Numbered from the stretch's first letter, positions 36,716-45,624 are shown. The stretch is 64,000 nt of DNA from Mesorhizobium loti (GCF_013170705.1 NZ_CP033334.1:2829501-2893500), one strand, 5' to 3'. Notes: generated by a model not told the origin, from the sequence alone. A program made the numbers and translations.

Positions 36716-37342
36716 ATGGCTTCGATGGCAACCACGACCGGAACCGAACCGGTCTTTCACCTGGAACAAGAGCCTGCGCACGCTGAAGGCGGCAGCACCA
36801 TGCTCGGCTTCTGGCTCTATCTGATGAGCGACTGCCTGATCTTCGCGATGCTGTTCGCGGCCTATGGCGTGCTCGGCGCCAACTACGCCGCGGGCCCGGC
36901 GCCCAGGGACCTGTTCGACCTCAATCTGGTGGCGGTCAACACCGCCATGCTGCTCCTCTCCTCGATCACTTATGGCTTTGCCATGCTGACCATGGACAAG
37001 GGCCGGGTCGCGGCGACCCAGGCCTGGCTCGCGGTGACCGGCCTGTTCGGCCTGGCCTTCCTGTCTATCGAACTCTACGAATTCGCCCACATGATCCATG
37101 AAGGCGCCACGCCGCAGCGCAGTGCCTTCCTGTCGTCCTTCTTCACCCTGGTCGGCACGCACGGGCTGCATGTCACCTTCGGCATTGTCTGGCTGGTGAC
37201 GCTGATGACGCAAGTCGCCCGGTTCGGCCTCATCGAAGCCAATCGTCGCCGGCTGATGTGCCTCTCGATGTTCTGGCACTTCCTCGACGTCGTCTGGATC
37301 GGCGTCTTCACCTTTGTCTATCTGATGGGGATGTTGCGATGA
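36716..37342 (+). CDS. cyoC: Cytochrome o ubiquinol oxidase subunit III
   Basis: The 208-residue five-span subunit III. The signature E-G-G-S-T-M-L-G-F-W-L-Y-L-M-S-D-C lies near residue 30, and F-W-H-F-L-D-V-V-W-I near the C-terminus. It starts 9 nt after cyoB and overlaps cyoD by 4 nt (ATGA), so the operon is translationally coupled. Confidence 0.95.
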   Translation: MASMATTTGTEPVFHLEQEPAHAEGGSTMLGFWLYLMSDCLIFAMLFAAYGVLGANYAAGPAPRDLFDLNLVAVNTAMLLLSSITYGFAMLTMDKGRVAATQAWLAVTGLFGLAFLSIELYEFAHMIHEGATPQRSAFLSSFFTLVGTHGLHVTFGIVWLVTLMTQVARFGLIEANRRRLMCLSMFWHFLDVVWIGVFTFVYLMGMLR

Positions 37343-37716
37343 ACACCCATGATCATGCCGCAGGTCACGGCCACGCCCATGGCGGAGCCGCGCATGGATC
37401 GTTCAAAAGCTATCTGACCGGCTTCGTCCTGTCGGTGATCCTCACCGCCATCCCGTTCTGGCTGGTCATGACCGGCGCCCTCGACAACAAGCAGGCCACG
37501 GCGATCGTCATCATGGTCTTCGCCGCGGTACAGATCGTTGTCCACATGGTGTTCTTCCTGCATATGAACACCGCCTCGGAGGGCGGATGGTCGATGCTGG
37601 CCCTGATCTTCACGCTGATCCTGGTCGTCATCGTGCTGACCGGCTCGCTTTGGGTGATGTACCATCTCAACGCCAACATGATGCCCGGGCTTCACGACAT
37701 GCGCGAGATGCCATGA
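37339..37716 (+). CDS. cyoD: Cytochrome o ubiquinol oxidase subunit IV
   Basis: A 125-residue three-span subunit needed for assembly of the Cu-B site. The His-rich N-terminus (H-D-H-A-A-G-H-G-H-A-H) is followed by G-S-F-K-S-Y-L-T-G-F-V-L-S and V-H-M-V-F-F-L-H-M, as in the family. It overlaps both cyoC and the SURF1 gene by 4 nt. The longer upstream frame is inside cyoC. Confidence 0.94.
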   Translation: MNTHDHAAGHGHAHGGAAHGSFKSYLTGFVLSVILTAIPFWLVMTGALDNKQATAIVIMVFAAVQIVVHMVFFLHMNTASEGGWSMLALIFTLILVVIVLTGSLWVMYHLNANMMPGLHDMREMP

Positions 37717-38525
37717 GCCCGTCGCCGGGCGCGGGGAGGACCACTGTCGAGACAGCGATCGGACAGGCTGGCATCGGCGTGTCCGGCGCGCCGCGCAGGG
37801 ACGCCGGCAGGTCGCCCGCGTCGCGATTTTTCCTTGGGCTGCTCGGCCTCCTCGGCGTGCTGGTGCTTGTTGGGCTCGGCATATGGCAACTGGAAAGGCG
37901 GGTCTGGAAGCTCGACCTGATCGCCCGCGTCGACCAACGTATCCATGCTCCGGTTGTCGACGCGCCTGGCCCAGGCGCCTGGGACGGAATGACCGCGGCC
38001 AGCAGCGAATACAGCCATGTGCGATTGGCCGGGCGCTTTCTGGGCGGCGCCAACACGCTGGTGCAGGCGGTGACGGAGCTTGGCGGCGGCTATTGGGTGC
38101 TGACGCCGATGCGAACCGACAGCGGCTTTGTCGTGCTGATCAATCGCGGCTTTATTCCCCAGGAACGCAAGGCCGAATTCGAACGGGAGAGCGGCGGTTT
38201 TCCGTCGCCGGCCGTCATTGATGGGTTGTTGCGCATGAGCGAGCCCGGCGGCGGCTTCCTGCGCAGCAACGATGCCGCGGCCAATCGCTGGTATTCGCGC
38301 GACGTCGCCGCCATCGCAACCGCGCGCGGCCTGAGAGATGTCGCGCCTTATTTCGTCGATGCGGGGGCATCCGGCGACTGGCCGCGCGGCGGCCTGACAG
38401 TCGTGACTTTCCGCAACAGCCATCTGGTCTATGCTTTGACCTGGTTCACGCTCGCTGCGATGCTTGCCGCTGCCCTGGCCGCGCCGATGATCGCTCGCCG
38501 CCGGCGGCAAGGACCGGCAAGATGA
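37713..38525 (+). CDS. SURF1-family oxidase assembly protein
   Basis: A 270-residue membrane protein with two spans, one near residue 40-60 and one near the C-terminus. The SURF1 signature is G-I-W-Q-L-E-R-R-V-W-K after the first span, with R-G-F-I-P in the middle and H-L-V-Y-A-L-T-W-F before the second span. It helps insert haem into haem-copper oxidases. Its ATG overlaps the cyoD stop and its stop overlaps the kinase start by 4 nt each, so it is fixed in this operon. Confidence 0.92.
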   Translation: MSPSPGAGRTTVETAIGQAGIGVSGAPRRDAGRSPASRFFLGLLGLLGVLVLVGLGIWQLERRVWKLDLIARVDQRIHAPVVDAPGPGAWDGMTAASSEYSHVRLAGRFLGGANTLVQAVTELGGGYWVLTPMRTDSGFVVLINRGFIPQERKAEFERESGGFPSPAVIDGLLRMSEPGGGFLRSNDAAANRWYSRDVAAIATARGLRDVAPYFVDAGASGDWPRGGLTVVTFRNSHLVYALTWFTLAAMLAAALAAPMIARRRRQGPAR

Positions 38526-39874
38526 GCGTCCCGACCCAAATGCTCCGCAACGACAAATCCTTCGCGGCGGCAACCCTTGCCGGCAAGGGCGGCGCGGTCG
38601 CCAATCCCGACGCGGCGAACAGGAAGAACCTGCTCCTGCTCATCCAGCTGCGCTGGCTGGCGGTGGCGGGTCAGGTCCTCACCATTCTGGTGACGGAATA
38701 CTGGTTCGATATCCCGCTTCCGTTGCTGGAGATGGCGGGCGTGGTGCTTTTCCTCGTCGGGCTGAACATCTTCAGCCTGCTCGCCTTGCGCGGTCAGCGT
38801 CCGATCAGCAACGCGCAACTGTTCGTCGCGCTCATTTTCGACATGGCGGCGCTGACGACCCAGCTTTACCTCAGCGGCGGCGCCTCGAACCCGTTCGTGT
38901 CGCTCTATCTGCTGCAGATCACGCTTGGCGCCGCGCTGCTGACACCCTGGTCCACCTGGAGCCTGGTGGCCGCCGCTTCCGCCTGCTTCGTCTTCCTCAC
39001 CTTCCAGTTCCAGCCTATCGCGATCCCGCATCACGGCGGCAGCGACCTGCTGGTTCTGCATATCAGGGGTATGTTCATCTGCTTCGTGCTGGCTGCTGGC
39101 TTGATCGTGATCTTCATGACGCGCATCAATCGCAATCTGCGCGAACGTGATGCCTATCTCGCGGATCTGCGCCAGCGATCGGCCGAGGAGGACCACATTG
39201 TGCGCATGGGCCTGCTGGCGTCGGGCGCCGCGCATGAGCTGGGCACGCCGCTGTCCACCATCTCCGTCATCCTCTCCGACTGGCGCCAGATGCGCAGCGT
39301 CACGCGCAACCGCGAACTCGCGGCGGACATGGCCGAAATGAAGGCGCAGATCGAGCGCTGCAAAAGCATCGTCTCGGGCATCCTGATGTCTTCGGGGCAG
39401 GCACGGGGCGAAGGCACGATCCGCACCAGCATCCGCCATTTCCTTGACGATCTTGTCGAGGAATGGCGTGTCAGCCGCCAGCCGCTCAATCTGCGCTACA
39501 GCAACGATTTCGAACCCGACGAGCAGATCGTTTCCGACACGGCGCTGAAGCAGGTCATCTCCAACGTCTTCGACAACGCCCAGGAAGCATCGCAGGATTG
39601 GGTCGACGTCACCGCCGAGCGGCAGGGCGAGAAACTGGTGATTTCCGTACGTGATCGTGGGCCGGGTTTTGACCAGGGTATTCTGGCCGCGCTCGGCCAG
39701 CCCTATATGTCGAGCAAGGGACGGCCGGGCGGCGGCCTTGGTCTTTTCCTTGTCGTCAACGTGGTTCGAAAGCTCGGCGGCGACTTTTCGGCGCGTAATA
39801 TGGAGCGGGGCGCCTGTGTTACCCTCTCGCTGCCGCTCGCGGCGCTGACCGATGGAGATGATCATGCGGCCTGA
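38522..39874 (+). CDS. Redox-sensing histidine kinase, RegB/PrrB/ActS-like
   Basis: A 450-residue kinase with about six membrane segments in residues 38-200. Between spans is G-G-A-S-N-P-F (119-125), the quinone-binding loop of RegB-type kinases. The transmitter has His238 in G-A-A-H-E-L-G-T-P-L-S-T, then Cys280 in I-E-R-C-K at the position of the redox-active cysteine of RegB, an N-box near 348 and glycine boxes at 378-383 and 403-410. It should sense quinone-pool or oxygen state. Coupled by ATGA to SURF1 and overlapping the response regulator gene by 11 nt. In most rhizobia the ActS gene is elsewhere, so this may be a second, cyo-dedicated copy. Confidence 0.88.
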   Translation: MSVPTQMLRNDKSFAAATLAGKGGAVANPDAANRKNLLLLIQLRWLAVAGQVLTILVTEYWFDIPLPLLEMAGVVLFLVGLNIFSLLALRGQRPISNAQLFVALIFDMAALTTQLYLSGGASNPFVSLYLLQITLGAALLTPWSTWSLVAAASACFVFLTFQFQPIAIPHHGGSDLLVLHIRGMFICFVLAAGLIVIFMTRINRNLRERDAYLADLRQRSAEEDHIVRMGLLASGAAHELGTPLSTISVILSDWRQMRSVTRNRELAADMAEMKAQIERCKSIVSGILMSSGQARGEGTIRTSIRHFLDDLVEEWRVSRQPLNLRYSNDFEPDEQIVSDTALKQVISNVFDNAQEASQDWVDVTAERQGEKLVISVRDRGPGFDQGILAALGQPYMSSKGRPGGGLGLFLVVNVVRKLGGDFSARNMERGACVTLSLPLAALTDGDDHAA

Positions 39875-40400
39875 TCGATCCCTGTTTATCGTCGAGGACG
39901 ACGCCACCTTCGCGAAAACGCTGAAGCGCTCGTTCGAAAAGCGCGACTACGACGTCATGGTCTGCCATGGCAGGGAAGATTTGGCTCGCGCCCTCGAGAC
40001 AGCGGTTCCGGCTTACGCGGTCGTTGATCTCAAGCTTGGCGCCGGCGGCTCCGGGCTGGAGTGCGTCAAGCTGCTCAGCGCCCGCGATGCTTCGATGAGG
40101 ATTGTCGTGCTGACCGGCTTTGCCAGCATCGCCACGGCGGTCGAGGCGATCAAGCTCGGCGCATGTCATTACCTGGCCAAACCCGCCAACACCGACGATA
40201 TCGAAGCCGCCTTCGGCCGCGCCGAAGGCGATGTTTCGGTTTCGCTGAGCAGCCGTCCCACCTCGATCAAGAATCTCGAATGGGAACGCATCCACGAAAC
40301 GCTCGTCGAGACCGGCTTCAACATCTCCGAAACCGCGCGCCGGCTCGGCTTGCACCGGCGCACCTTGGCCCGGAAGCTCGAGAAGCGTGTGGTGAGATAG
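39864..40400 (+). CDS. Response regulator, RegA/PrrA/ActR-like
   Basis: A 178-residue response regulator. The receiver has Asp12/Asp13, phospho-acceptor Asp55 in Y-A-V-V-D-L-K-L, Thr84 and Lys106. The C-terminal Fis-type helix-turn-helix (I-S-E-T-A-R-R-L-G-L-H-R-R-T-L-A-R-K-L) closely follows the RegA pattern. GGAG six nt before the ATG at 39864 supports this start over ATGs at 39852 and 39858. It is the last gene of the cyo operon and probably controls respiratory genes with the kinase encoded upstream. Confidence 0.9.
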   Translation: MRPDRSLFIVEDDATFAKTLKRSFEKRDYDVMVCHGREDLARALETAVPAYAVVDLKLGAGGSGLECVKLLSARDASMRIVVLTGFASIATAVEAIKLGACHYLAKPANTDDIEAAFGRAEGDVSVSLSSRPTSIKNLEWERIHETLVETGFNISETARRLGLHRRTLARKLEKRVVR

Positions 40401-40402
40401 CT

Positions 40403-40798
40403 CTACCATCGCTCTTCAGTGTCGTGGTGCGGCAGGTCTATTCCGCAGCAGACCCAGCCAAGCCGCCGGCTTGATCCATAATTGTAGTGGGGCTGCAGCG
40501 AGGCTGGATCGTCGAACGTGCCGACATGCAGCGCGACTTCGTCGGGCGACGCGTCATAGGTCAGGCTGAGCGGCGATCCACAGGCTGAACAGAAGCCCCT
40601 TTGGGCGATTGGCGACGACCTGCGGCAGTTCGGCTCCGCGCCGGTCCAGGTCAGGCTCTGAGAGGGCACCCACGCCAGAACCGCGAACGCGCTGCCTGTT
40701 GCTCGCCGGCACATATCGCAATGGCAGTAGTGCACCCTCGGTTCGCTTCGAACATTGAAGCGAACCCTGCCGCAGAGACATCCGCCGCTCAGCATCAT
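40403..40798 (-). CDS. GFA-family (CENP-V domain) protein
   Basis: About 131 residues of the glutathione-dependent formaldehyde-activating family. It has the zinc-binding cysteines in G-G-C-L-C-G-R-V-R-F, H-Y-C-H-C-D-M-C-R-R and F-C-S-A-C-G-S-P. The true substrate of most members is unknown. I take the ATG at 40798 (M-M-L-S-G-G-C); an ATG at 40831 with GGAAG upstream would add 11 residues. It is convergent with the response regulator gene, with only 2 nt between the stops. Confidence 0.85.
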   Translation of the reverse strand: MMLSGGCLCGRVRFNVRSEPRVHYCHCDMCRRATGSAFAVLAWVPSQSLTWTGAEPNCRRSSPIAQRGFCSACGSPLSLTYDASPDEVALHVGTFDDPASLQPHYNYGSSRRLGWVCCGIDLPHHDTEERW

Positions 40799-40986
40799 CT
40801 TGGCGTCTCGTGGCCTCTCCGATGGTCTCATCCGAATGCTTCCGTTCGCAGCAACGGAAACGTCGATCGGTTGCGTTGGTTGCCGCCAGCCCACTCGGGG
40901 AACGAGTCCCGGCTTGTGACGTTCCCGTGTCCGGGACGGCAATGGAAGAAGTCCATGGGAAAGCGCCACCGGTCGGAGATGCCTTG

Positions 40987-41595
40987 ATGTCGGTGCCGGG
41001 CTTGGCATATGGGCCGTTAGGGCACGGGTGCATGCATGTCTGCGTGGATATGCAGCGGCTGTTTGCCGAACCGTCGCCGTGGGCGACACCCTGGATCAGG
41101 CGTATCCTCCCGCAGATTGAGAGACTGGTGGAAACACGGGCAAGACAGACGGTCTTCACGCGCTTCCTGCCTGCGCAAAAGCCCGGGCTGGGTGTTGGTA
41201 CATGGAAGCGCTATTATGAGCGCTGGGCCTCGATGGCGATCGACAATATCGGTCCGGAAATGGTCGAGCTGTTGCCGTCATTGGCTGCTTGCTGTCCGCC
41301 GGCGACGGTCATCGACAAACATATCTATTCGCCCTGGTTTGAAGGCCATCTTCGAGCCTTTCTGATGCAACACCAGATCGATACGCTGGTCATCACCGGA
41401 GGTGAAACCGACGTGTGCGTCCTGGCCACGGTGCTCGGCGCCATCGATTTCGGCTATCGTGTCGTTCTCGTCACGGACGCGCTGTGCAGTTCGTCCGATG
41501 AAACGCATGACGCCTTGCTCTCCGTCTATCACCAACGCTTTGCGCAGCAGGTCGAAACGGTCGAGATGGAGACGGTTCTTTCCAACTGGACTTGA
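40987..41595 (+). CDS. Cysteine hydrolase (isochorismatase-like)
   Basis: About 202 residues. The Asp-Lys-Cys triad of the family is visible: Asp in H-V-C-V-D-M-Q, Lys in V-I-D-K-H-I-Y-S-P and Cys in G-G-E-T-D-V-C-V-L-A-T. Such enzymes cleave amides (nicotinamidase, carbamoylsarcosine amidase) or vinyl ethers; the substrate is not readable here. GGAG nine nt before the ATG at 40987 supports this start. Upstream in-frame starts at 40942 and 40810 would run into or over the GFA gene region. Confidence 0.82.
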   Translation: MSVPGLAYGPLGHGCMHVCVDMQRLFAEPSPWATPWIRRILPQIERLVETRARQTVFTRFLPAQKPGLGVGTWKRYYERWASMAIDNIGPEMVELLPSLAACCPPATVIDKHIYSPWFEGHLRAFLMQHQIDTLVITGGETDVCVLATVLGAIDFGYRVVLVTDALCSSSDETHDALLSVYHQRFAQQVETVEMETVLSNWT

Positions 41596-41695
41596 TGGCA
41601 CTAGGCGTCGAGGAGGCTGAAGCCTCAGGTGCTTCTTCGCGCGAACTCGGATACCTATCTGTCGAGACAGGACGGACACCAGACAGGCAACGGAC

Positions 41696-42955
41696 TTGGC
41701 GCAACGATCGGGCAGTGCTGATCTTCCACTTCACGGCGGACGCGTGCCGAAATGGCTGGGCGACCGCATGACGCGTCTTGGCGCCGTCATGTGCGAGGCG
41801 ATCATTCATCACTACGGTCGCAAAGAGCTGCTAAGGCGTCTGGCGCATCCATTCTGGTTCCAGTCTTTTGGCGCCGTGATGGGCATGGACTGGCATTCCT
41901 CCGGCATCACGACCAGCGTCGTCGGCGCCTTGAAACGCGGCCTGACACCGCTGTCGGGCGAACTCGGCATTCATGTCTGCGGCGGCCGCGGCGCGCATTC
42001 GCGCAAGACCCCGCATGAACTTGCCGCCATCGGCGAGCGGATCGGCATCGACGGAGCACGCCTGGCAACCGTCAGCCGGCTGGTCGCCAAGGTGGACAGT
42101 GCCGCTGTTCAGGATGGCTTCGACCTCTATCTGCACGGTTTCATCGTCACCGATGACGGCGACTGGGTGGTGGTGCAGCAAGGCATGAACGGCGACAGCA
42201 AGGTGGCGCGCCGCTACCATTGGCTGTCGGAAGGACTGAAGAGTTTTGTCGATCGGCCGCACGCCGCGATCGAGGGCGCCAACCAGGGCGAGATCGTCAA
42301 TCTGACCGACCATCGCGCCGAGGCCTCGCGCCAGGGACAGCTGGATCTGCTCCACGACCTTGGGCCGGACCGCATTCTGCGAGAGTTCGCTGCCCTGGAC
42401 CCCGGCACCGCATCCGCTTCCGACCAGCCGCTGCTGCCGCATCTGGTCATGCCGGCCCACCACGATGTTCGCGAAAGCGATGTCGTGATGCATCGTCTTC
42501 ACGGGAACATGGCGGCCGCCGCCGAACGCGGCCCGGAAGATTTTTCCGAGCTTCTGCTGGTTCCCGGCGTGGGCGCGCGCACGGTGCGCGCGCTGGCCCT
42601 CGTCGCCGAAGTGGTGCATGGCGCGCCGTGCCGTTTTTCCGATCCCGGCCGGTTCTCGCTGGCACATGGCGGCAAGGACAGGCACCCGTTCCCTGTTCCG
42701 CTCAAGGTCTATGACGAAACGATCGGCGTGCTGAAGTCGGCCGTGCAAAAGGCCAAGCTCGGTCGAGAAGAAGAAGTCGGCGCGCTGAGGCGGCTCGACG
42801 ATCAGTCGCGGCGGGTTGAGCGATACGTAACCGGCCCCAGCCTGAAGGAAGTCATCGCCGGCGAATTCGACCAGTCGCATCTGCTTGGCGGCCGCAGTGT
42901 CTTTGGCTGGGAACCGGCGCCGGACAAGCCGGCGGAACGGAACAAGAGGGCATGA
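41696..42955 (+). CDS. DUF763 domain protein
   Basis: A 419-residue protein of the uncharacterised DUF763 family. The N-terminus R-S-G-S-A-D-L-P-L-H-G-G-R-V-P and the stretch D-W-H-S-S-G-I-T-T-S are what I know from the family. There is no signal peptide or membrane span. A C-terminal segment has V-P-G-V-G-A-R-T-V-R-A-L, a helix-hairpin-helix-like pattern seen in DNA-binding proteins. The start is a TTG, since the conserved N-terminus lies directly after it and no ATG is available. Function unknown; the family is found in archaea as well as bacteria. Confidence 0.8.
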   Translation: MAQRSGSADLPLHGGRVPKWLGDRMTRLGAVMCEAIIHHYGRKELLRRLAHPFWFQSFGAVMGMDWHSSGITTSVVGALKRGLTPLSGELGIHVCGGRGAHSRKTPHELAAIGERIGIDGARLATVSRLVAKVDSAAVQDGFDLYLHGFIVTDDGDWVVVQQGMNGDSKVARRYHWLSEGLKSFVDRPHAAIEGANQGEIVNLTDHRAEASRQGQLDLLHDLGPDRILREFAALDPGTASASDQPLLPHLVMPAHHDVRESDVVMHRLHGNMAAAAERGPEDFSELLLVPGVGARTVRALALVAEVVHGAPCRFSDPGRFSLAHGGKDRHPFPVPLKVYDETIGVLKSAVQKAKLGREEEVGALRRLDDQSRRVERYVTGPSLKEVIAGEFDQSHLLGGRSVFGWEPAPDKPAERNKRA

Positions 42956-42989
42956 GGCCAGTCTGCCCTCTGCTGTCCGAACTCGGAAA

Positions 42990-43433
42990 TCACTCGTCCA
43001 GGTCGATCAACGCCACGCCCAATTCCGGACGTCTGCTGCGGCGCAGGTGGCCGGGAGCCTCTACCAAGGTCATTTCGAGCGTCGGTTGCACGATGGCCTC
43101 GGGCAGGTGCCCGCCGCGGGTCGTGCCGTCACTCAATCCCAGCACCGTATGGATGTGGAGGCTAGGATTGCCGTCGTCGCCCAGCGCCACATCGCCGATA
43201 GCGCTCAGCACTTCGCATTGTTCGTCGATCGGGATTTTGCGGTACGTCTTCGCATTGGGGGCGAACCAGCCCACGATCGCTCTTTCAAAGGCGCCGATCG
43301 CTGTCAGTGAAGCACTGCCAACCCCCTGGTCGATCGCGAAGGAGGTCAGCGCGCCGAACGCTTCTTCGCCCGGGTCGAGCACGACGACGAACGTTCGCTG
43401 TCCGCTGGTCTCATTGACAAGCCGCGATTTCAT
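42990..43433 (-). CDS. PPC/DUF296-domain protein
   Basis: About 147 residues of the PPC (plants and prokaryotes conserved, DUF296) fold. The metal-binding histidines sit in L-H-I-H-T-V-L-G and G-G-H-L, and the body begins with a V-V-V-L-D-P-G-E-E strand. Bacterial members form trimers with a zinc site; their function is unclear. The ATG at 43433 is chosen; a TTG at 43463 would add ten residues. It is convergent with the DUF763 gene. Confidence 0.83.
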   Translation of the reverse strand: MKSRLVNETSGQRTFVVVLDPGEEAFGALTSFAIDQGVGSASLTAIGAFERAIVGWFAPNAKTYRKIPIDEQCEVLSAIGDVALGDDGNPSLHIHTVLGLSDGTTRGGHLPEAIVQPTLEMTLVEAPGHLRRSRRPELGVALIDLDE

Positions 43434-43490
43434 GCCCGTGCTCTCATCGTGGCAGCCTTTCAAGACAAGCCAAGGGGCTAGTCGTCGAGG

Positions 43491-43808
43491 TCAATGGGCG
43501 TGATGCTCGGCATTCCGCTTGCGCGTTGCCGCGGCTTTCCTCGCCGATTCCGACCGGCTTGCGGCAGAGCGTGAGGCCGATGCATTGCCGCCGCTCTTGC
43601 CGCCCTTGTGTGCGGCCGGGTGGCCGGTATGCTTGCCGCGCCCGGAGCCGCCTTCCTTCTTGCCGCCGCCGTCGTCCTTGTTGACTGTAGCCCAGGCACG
43701 GCGTTCGGCCTCCTTCTCCGAGACGCCGCGCTTCTCGTAGCCTTCCGCAATATGGTCGGCTTTGCGTTCCTGCTTGTCGGTGTACTTCGATTTGTCGCCT
43801 CGTGGCAT
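43491..43808 (-). CDS. Small basic Ser/Lys/Gly-rich protein ('plasmid stabilization protein' type)
   Basis: 105 residues. The first 50 (M-P-R-G-D-K-S-K-Y-T-D-K-Q then G-V-S-E-K-E-A-E-R-R-A-W-A-T-V-N-K) match a short family common in rhizobia and often labelled plasmid stabilization protein, though no such function has been shown. The rest is a low-complexity basic tail that resembles DNA- or RNA-binding tails. GGAG eight nt before the ATG at 43808 fixes the start; the longer frame upstream is not coding. Confidence 0.78.
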   Translation of the reverse strand: MPRGDKSKYTDKQERKADHIAEGYEKRGVSEKEAERRAWATVNKDDGGGKKEGGSGRGKHTGHPAAHKGGKSGGNASASRSAASRSESARKAAATRKRNAEHHAH

Positions 43809-43911
43809 GGCGGTGTCTCCTGTTGAACAGGGTCTGAACGTGAAGCCGGCGGGTGAGTTCCAAGCGATGCCTGAAAAGCGCAATGAACAGGCAAGGCGGA
43901 CGCGTTGCGCG

Positions 43912-45624
43912 CTAGTCTTCCGGTGCCGTGGCGGGAGCCGTGTAGCGGCGGCGCACTGCGTCAAGCACACGCTTGCGGCTCTCCTCGGCCGAGAGCTTTT
44001 TATCGTTCTCCGCCTCGGCGGTTTCGCGCGCCAGGTCCTTGTCCCTGATCTGATTGCGGAACCACTTGGAATAGTCGCCGGCACGCAGGTGGAACTCCCA
44101 GGTCTTGTCGTCGATGCCCTCGGCGATCTGAGCGAAAATCATCAGGTTGTGGGCTCTGAGATTCATTGCATCGTCGGGGCCGTGGAAATAGAAACTGCCC
44201 GCCTCATCGAGTTGCCCTTCGGCATATTTGCGGCTGTGCCGCTTGAGTGATTGGCGCGGCTCTATAACCTTGACCTTGGCGATCTTCTTGCGTTTCCGCG
44301 GTCGCCAGAACAGCACGCGCTCGCCCTTGGGCGACGCCATGTCCTTTGGCGGGTCGATGTCGGTCTCGCTGCAGAAGACCTTGATGACGTCCTTCGCCTT
44401 GGGACCAAGGGCGATGATCGCGGTCACCAGGCGCAGCGCGTCGGTCGAGATCGCTTCGGGATGCACTGTAATCAGAACCGTGCCCGGCAATTCCAGGGAC
44501 AGGACCGCGCGTGTATCGTCGCGCCGCTTGGGCAGAAGATGGTGCGCTTCGTCGATGACGAGCCAGTGCGGCCTTGCCGTTCGACGCCGAAAACTGCCGA
44601 GGCCAGGCAGCAGGTCGGCGAAGAAGTCCGGTCGTTCATTGACGCGCAGCGCCAGCCCGTTGATGACGACATTGCTGTCGGCTTTCTCGATAAGGTCCAG
44701 CACTTGTGCCTTGGTCGGTGCGCTCGAACCGTCGCCCAGACGCACGGCACCTTCGAGGCCGTCATAATCGCCCTCGGGATCGAAGATGCAAAATTGAAAC
44801 CCGCCTTCGACGAAGCGTTCCGTGAGCGCTGTGGCCAAGGTGGATTTGCCGATGCCGGAACTGCCGGCGATGAGGACCGTGTCCTTCGGCGACAGATAGA
44901 TATCGTCGCCGCCGGCGGCGCCGAGCGCGATGCCGTCATGTCGCCTTGGCAGGATGTCGTGGTCGCGCTTGATCAATCGGTCGACCAGTTCCTCCACGCC
45001 TTTCCCGCGTGCGCCACGCGTGACCAGGTTCGCCGTGGTCTTGACCGCGGCAATTGCGTTGTCGACGGCGACGCTGCAGCCGCAGGCCTTCAGGAAGGCA
45101 TGGTCATTCTCGGCGTCTCCGATACCGACGACATTGTGTGGCGACAGCCGAAGATCCTGCAGCGCCGCGGCCAGGCCGGTGGCCTTGTTGATGCCGCTTG
45201 GCAGGATCATCACCGCGCCCTTGTTGAAGATGATTTCCAGTTCCAGTCCCATCTTCTTGATGATTTCGAGCACCGTCGCCTGATGCGGCTCCCAGGTGGC
45301 GACGATCGACCGGCCGACCGAAAGCGGCTTGACGCCCTGCTTCTTCAATCTGGCGACGAACTTAGGATCGGGCGACGGCGAGATCACCCGCTCTTCCTCA
45401 CTTGCCGGCGTGTAGATCAGCGCTCCATTCTCGGCGACCACCTTGTCGAACAGGCCGATCTCGGGAAAGACGCGCTTGAGGTCTGGCAGTTCGCGCCCCG
45501 TGACGAGCACCAGCTTGCGGCCGCTTTTCTTGAACCGTTCAAGGGCAGCAAGCGTCTTCCTGGAGACGATCCCGTCATGCGCCAGCGTGCCGTCGTAATC
45601 CGTCGCCAAAGCGATGAAATACAT
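43912..45624 (-). CDS. HAD-IIB phosphatase fused to HerA/FtsK-like P-loop ATPase
   Basis: A 570-residue fusion. Residues 1-220 are a HAD-IIB hydrolase: motif I D-Y-D-G-T (9-13), motif II V-T-G-R (41-44) and motif IV G-D-A-E-N-D (169-174), as in sugar phosphatases. From about 240 a P-loop domain follows, with Walker A G-S-S-G-I-G-K-S (254-261), F-D-P-E-G-D-Y near 281 and Walker B L-V-I-D-E-A-H-H (355-362), as in DUF87/HerA ATPases. The C-terminal 120 residues contain Y-F-H-G-P and an Arg/Glu-rich helix. Both catalytic sets look intact. Substrate and target are unknown. Confidence 0.86.
   Translation of the reverse strand: MYFIALATDYDGTLAHDGIVSRKTLAALERFKKSGRKLVLVTGRELPDLKRVFPEIGLFDKVVAENGALIYTPASEEERVISPSPDPKFVARLKKQGVKPLSVGRSIVATWEPHQATVLEIIKKMGLELEIIFNKGAVMILPSGINKATGLAAALQDLRLSPHNVVGIGDAENDHAFLKACGCSVAVDNAIAAVKTTANLVTRGARGKGVEELVDRLIKRDHDILPRRHDGIALGAAGGDDIYLSPKDTVLIAGSSGIGKSTLATALTERFVEGGFQFCIFDPEGDYDGLEGAVRLGDGSSAPTKAQVLDLIEKADSNVVINGLALRVNERPDFFADLLPGLGSFRRRTARPHWLVIDEAHHLLPKRRDDTRAVLSLELPGTVLITVHPEAISTDALRLVTAIIALGPKAKDVIKVFCSETDIDPPKDMASPKGERVLFWRPRKRKKIAKVKVIEPRQSLKRHSRKYAEGQLDEAGSFYFHGPDDAMNLRAHNLMIFAQIAEGIDDKTWEFHLRAGDYSKWFRNQIRDKDLARETAEAENDKKLSAEESRKRVLDAVRRRYTAPATAPED

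Noticed and set aside
43809..44084. Long N-terminal extension of the small basic protein
   Set aside because: Overlaps the end of the HAD-ATPase gene and has Arg/Pro-rich shadow composition; the ATG at 43808 has a good ribosome-binding site.
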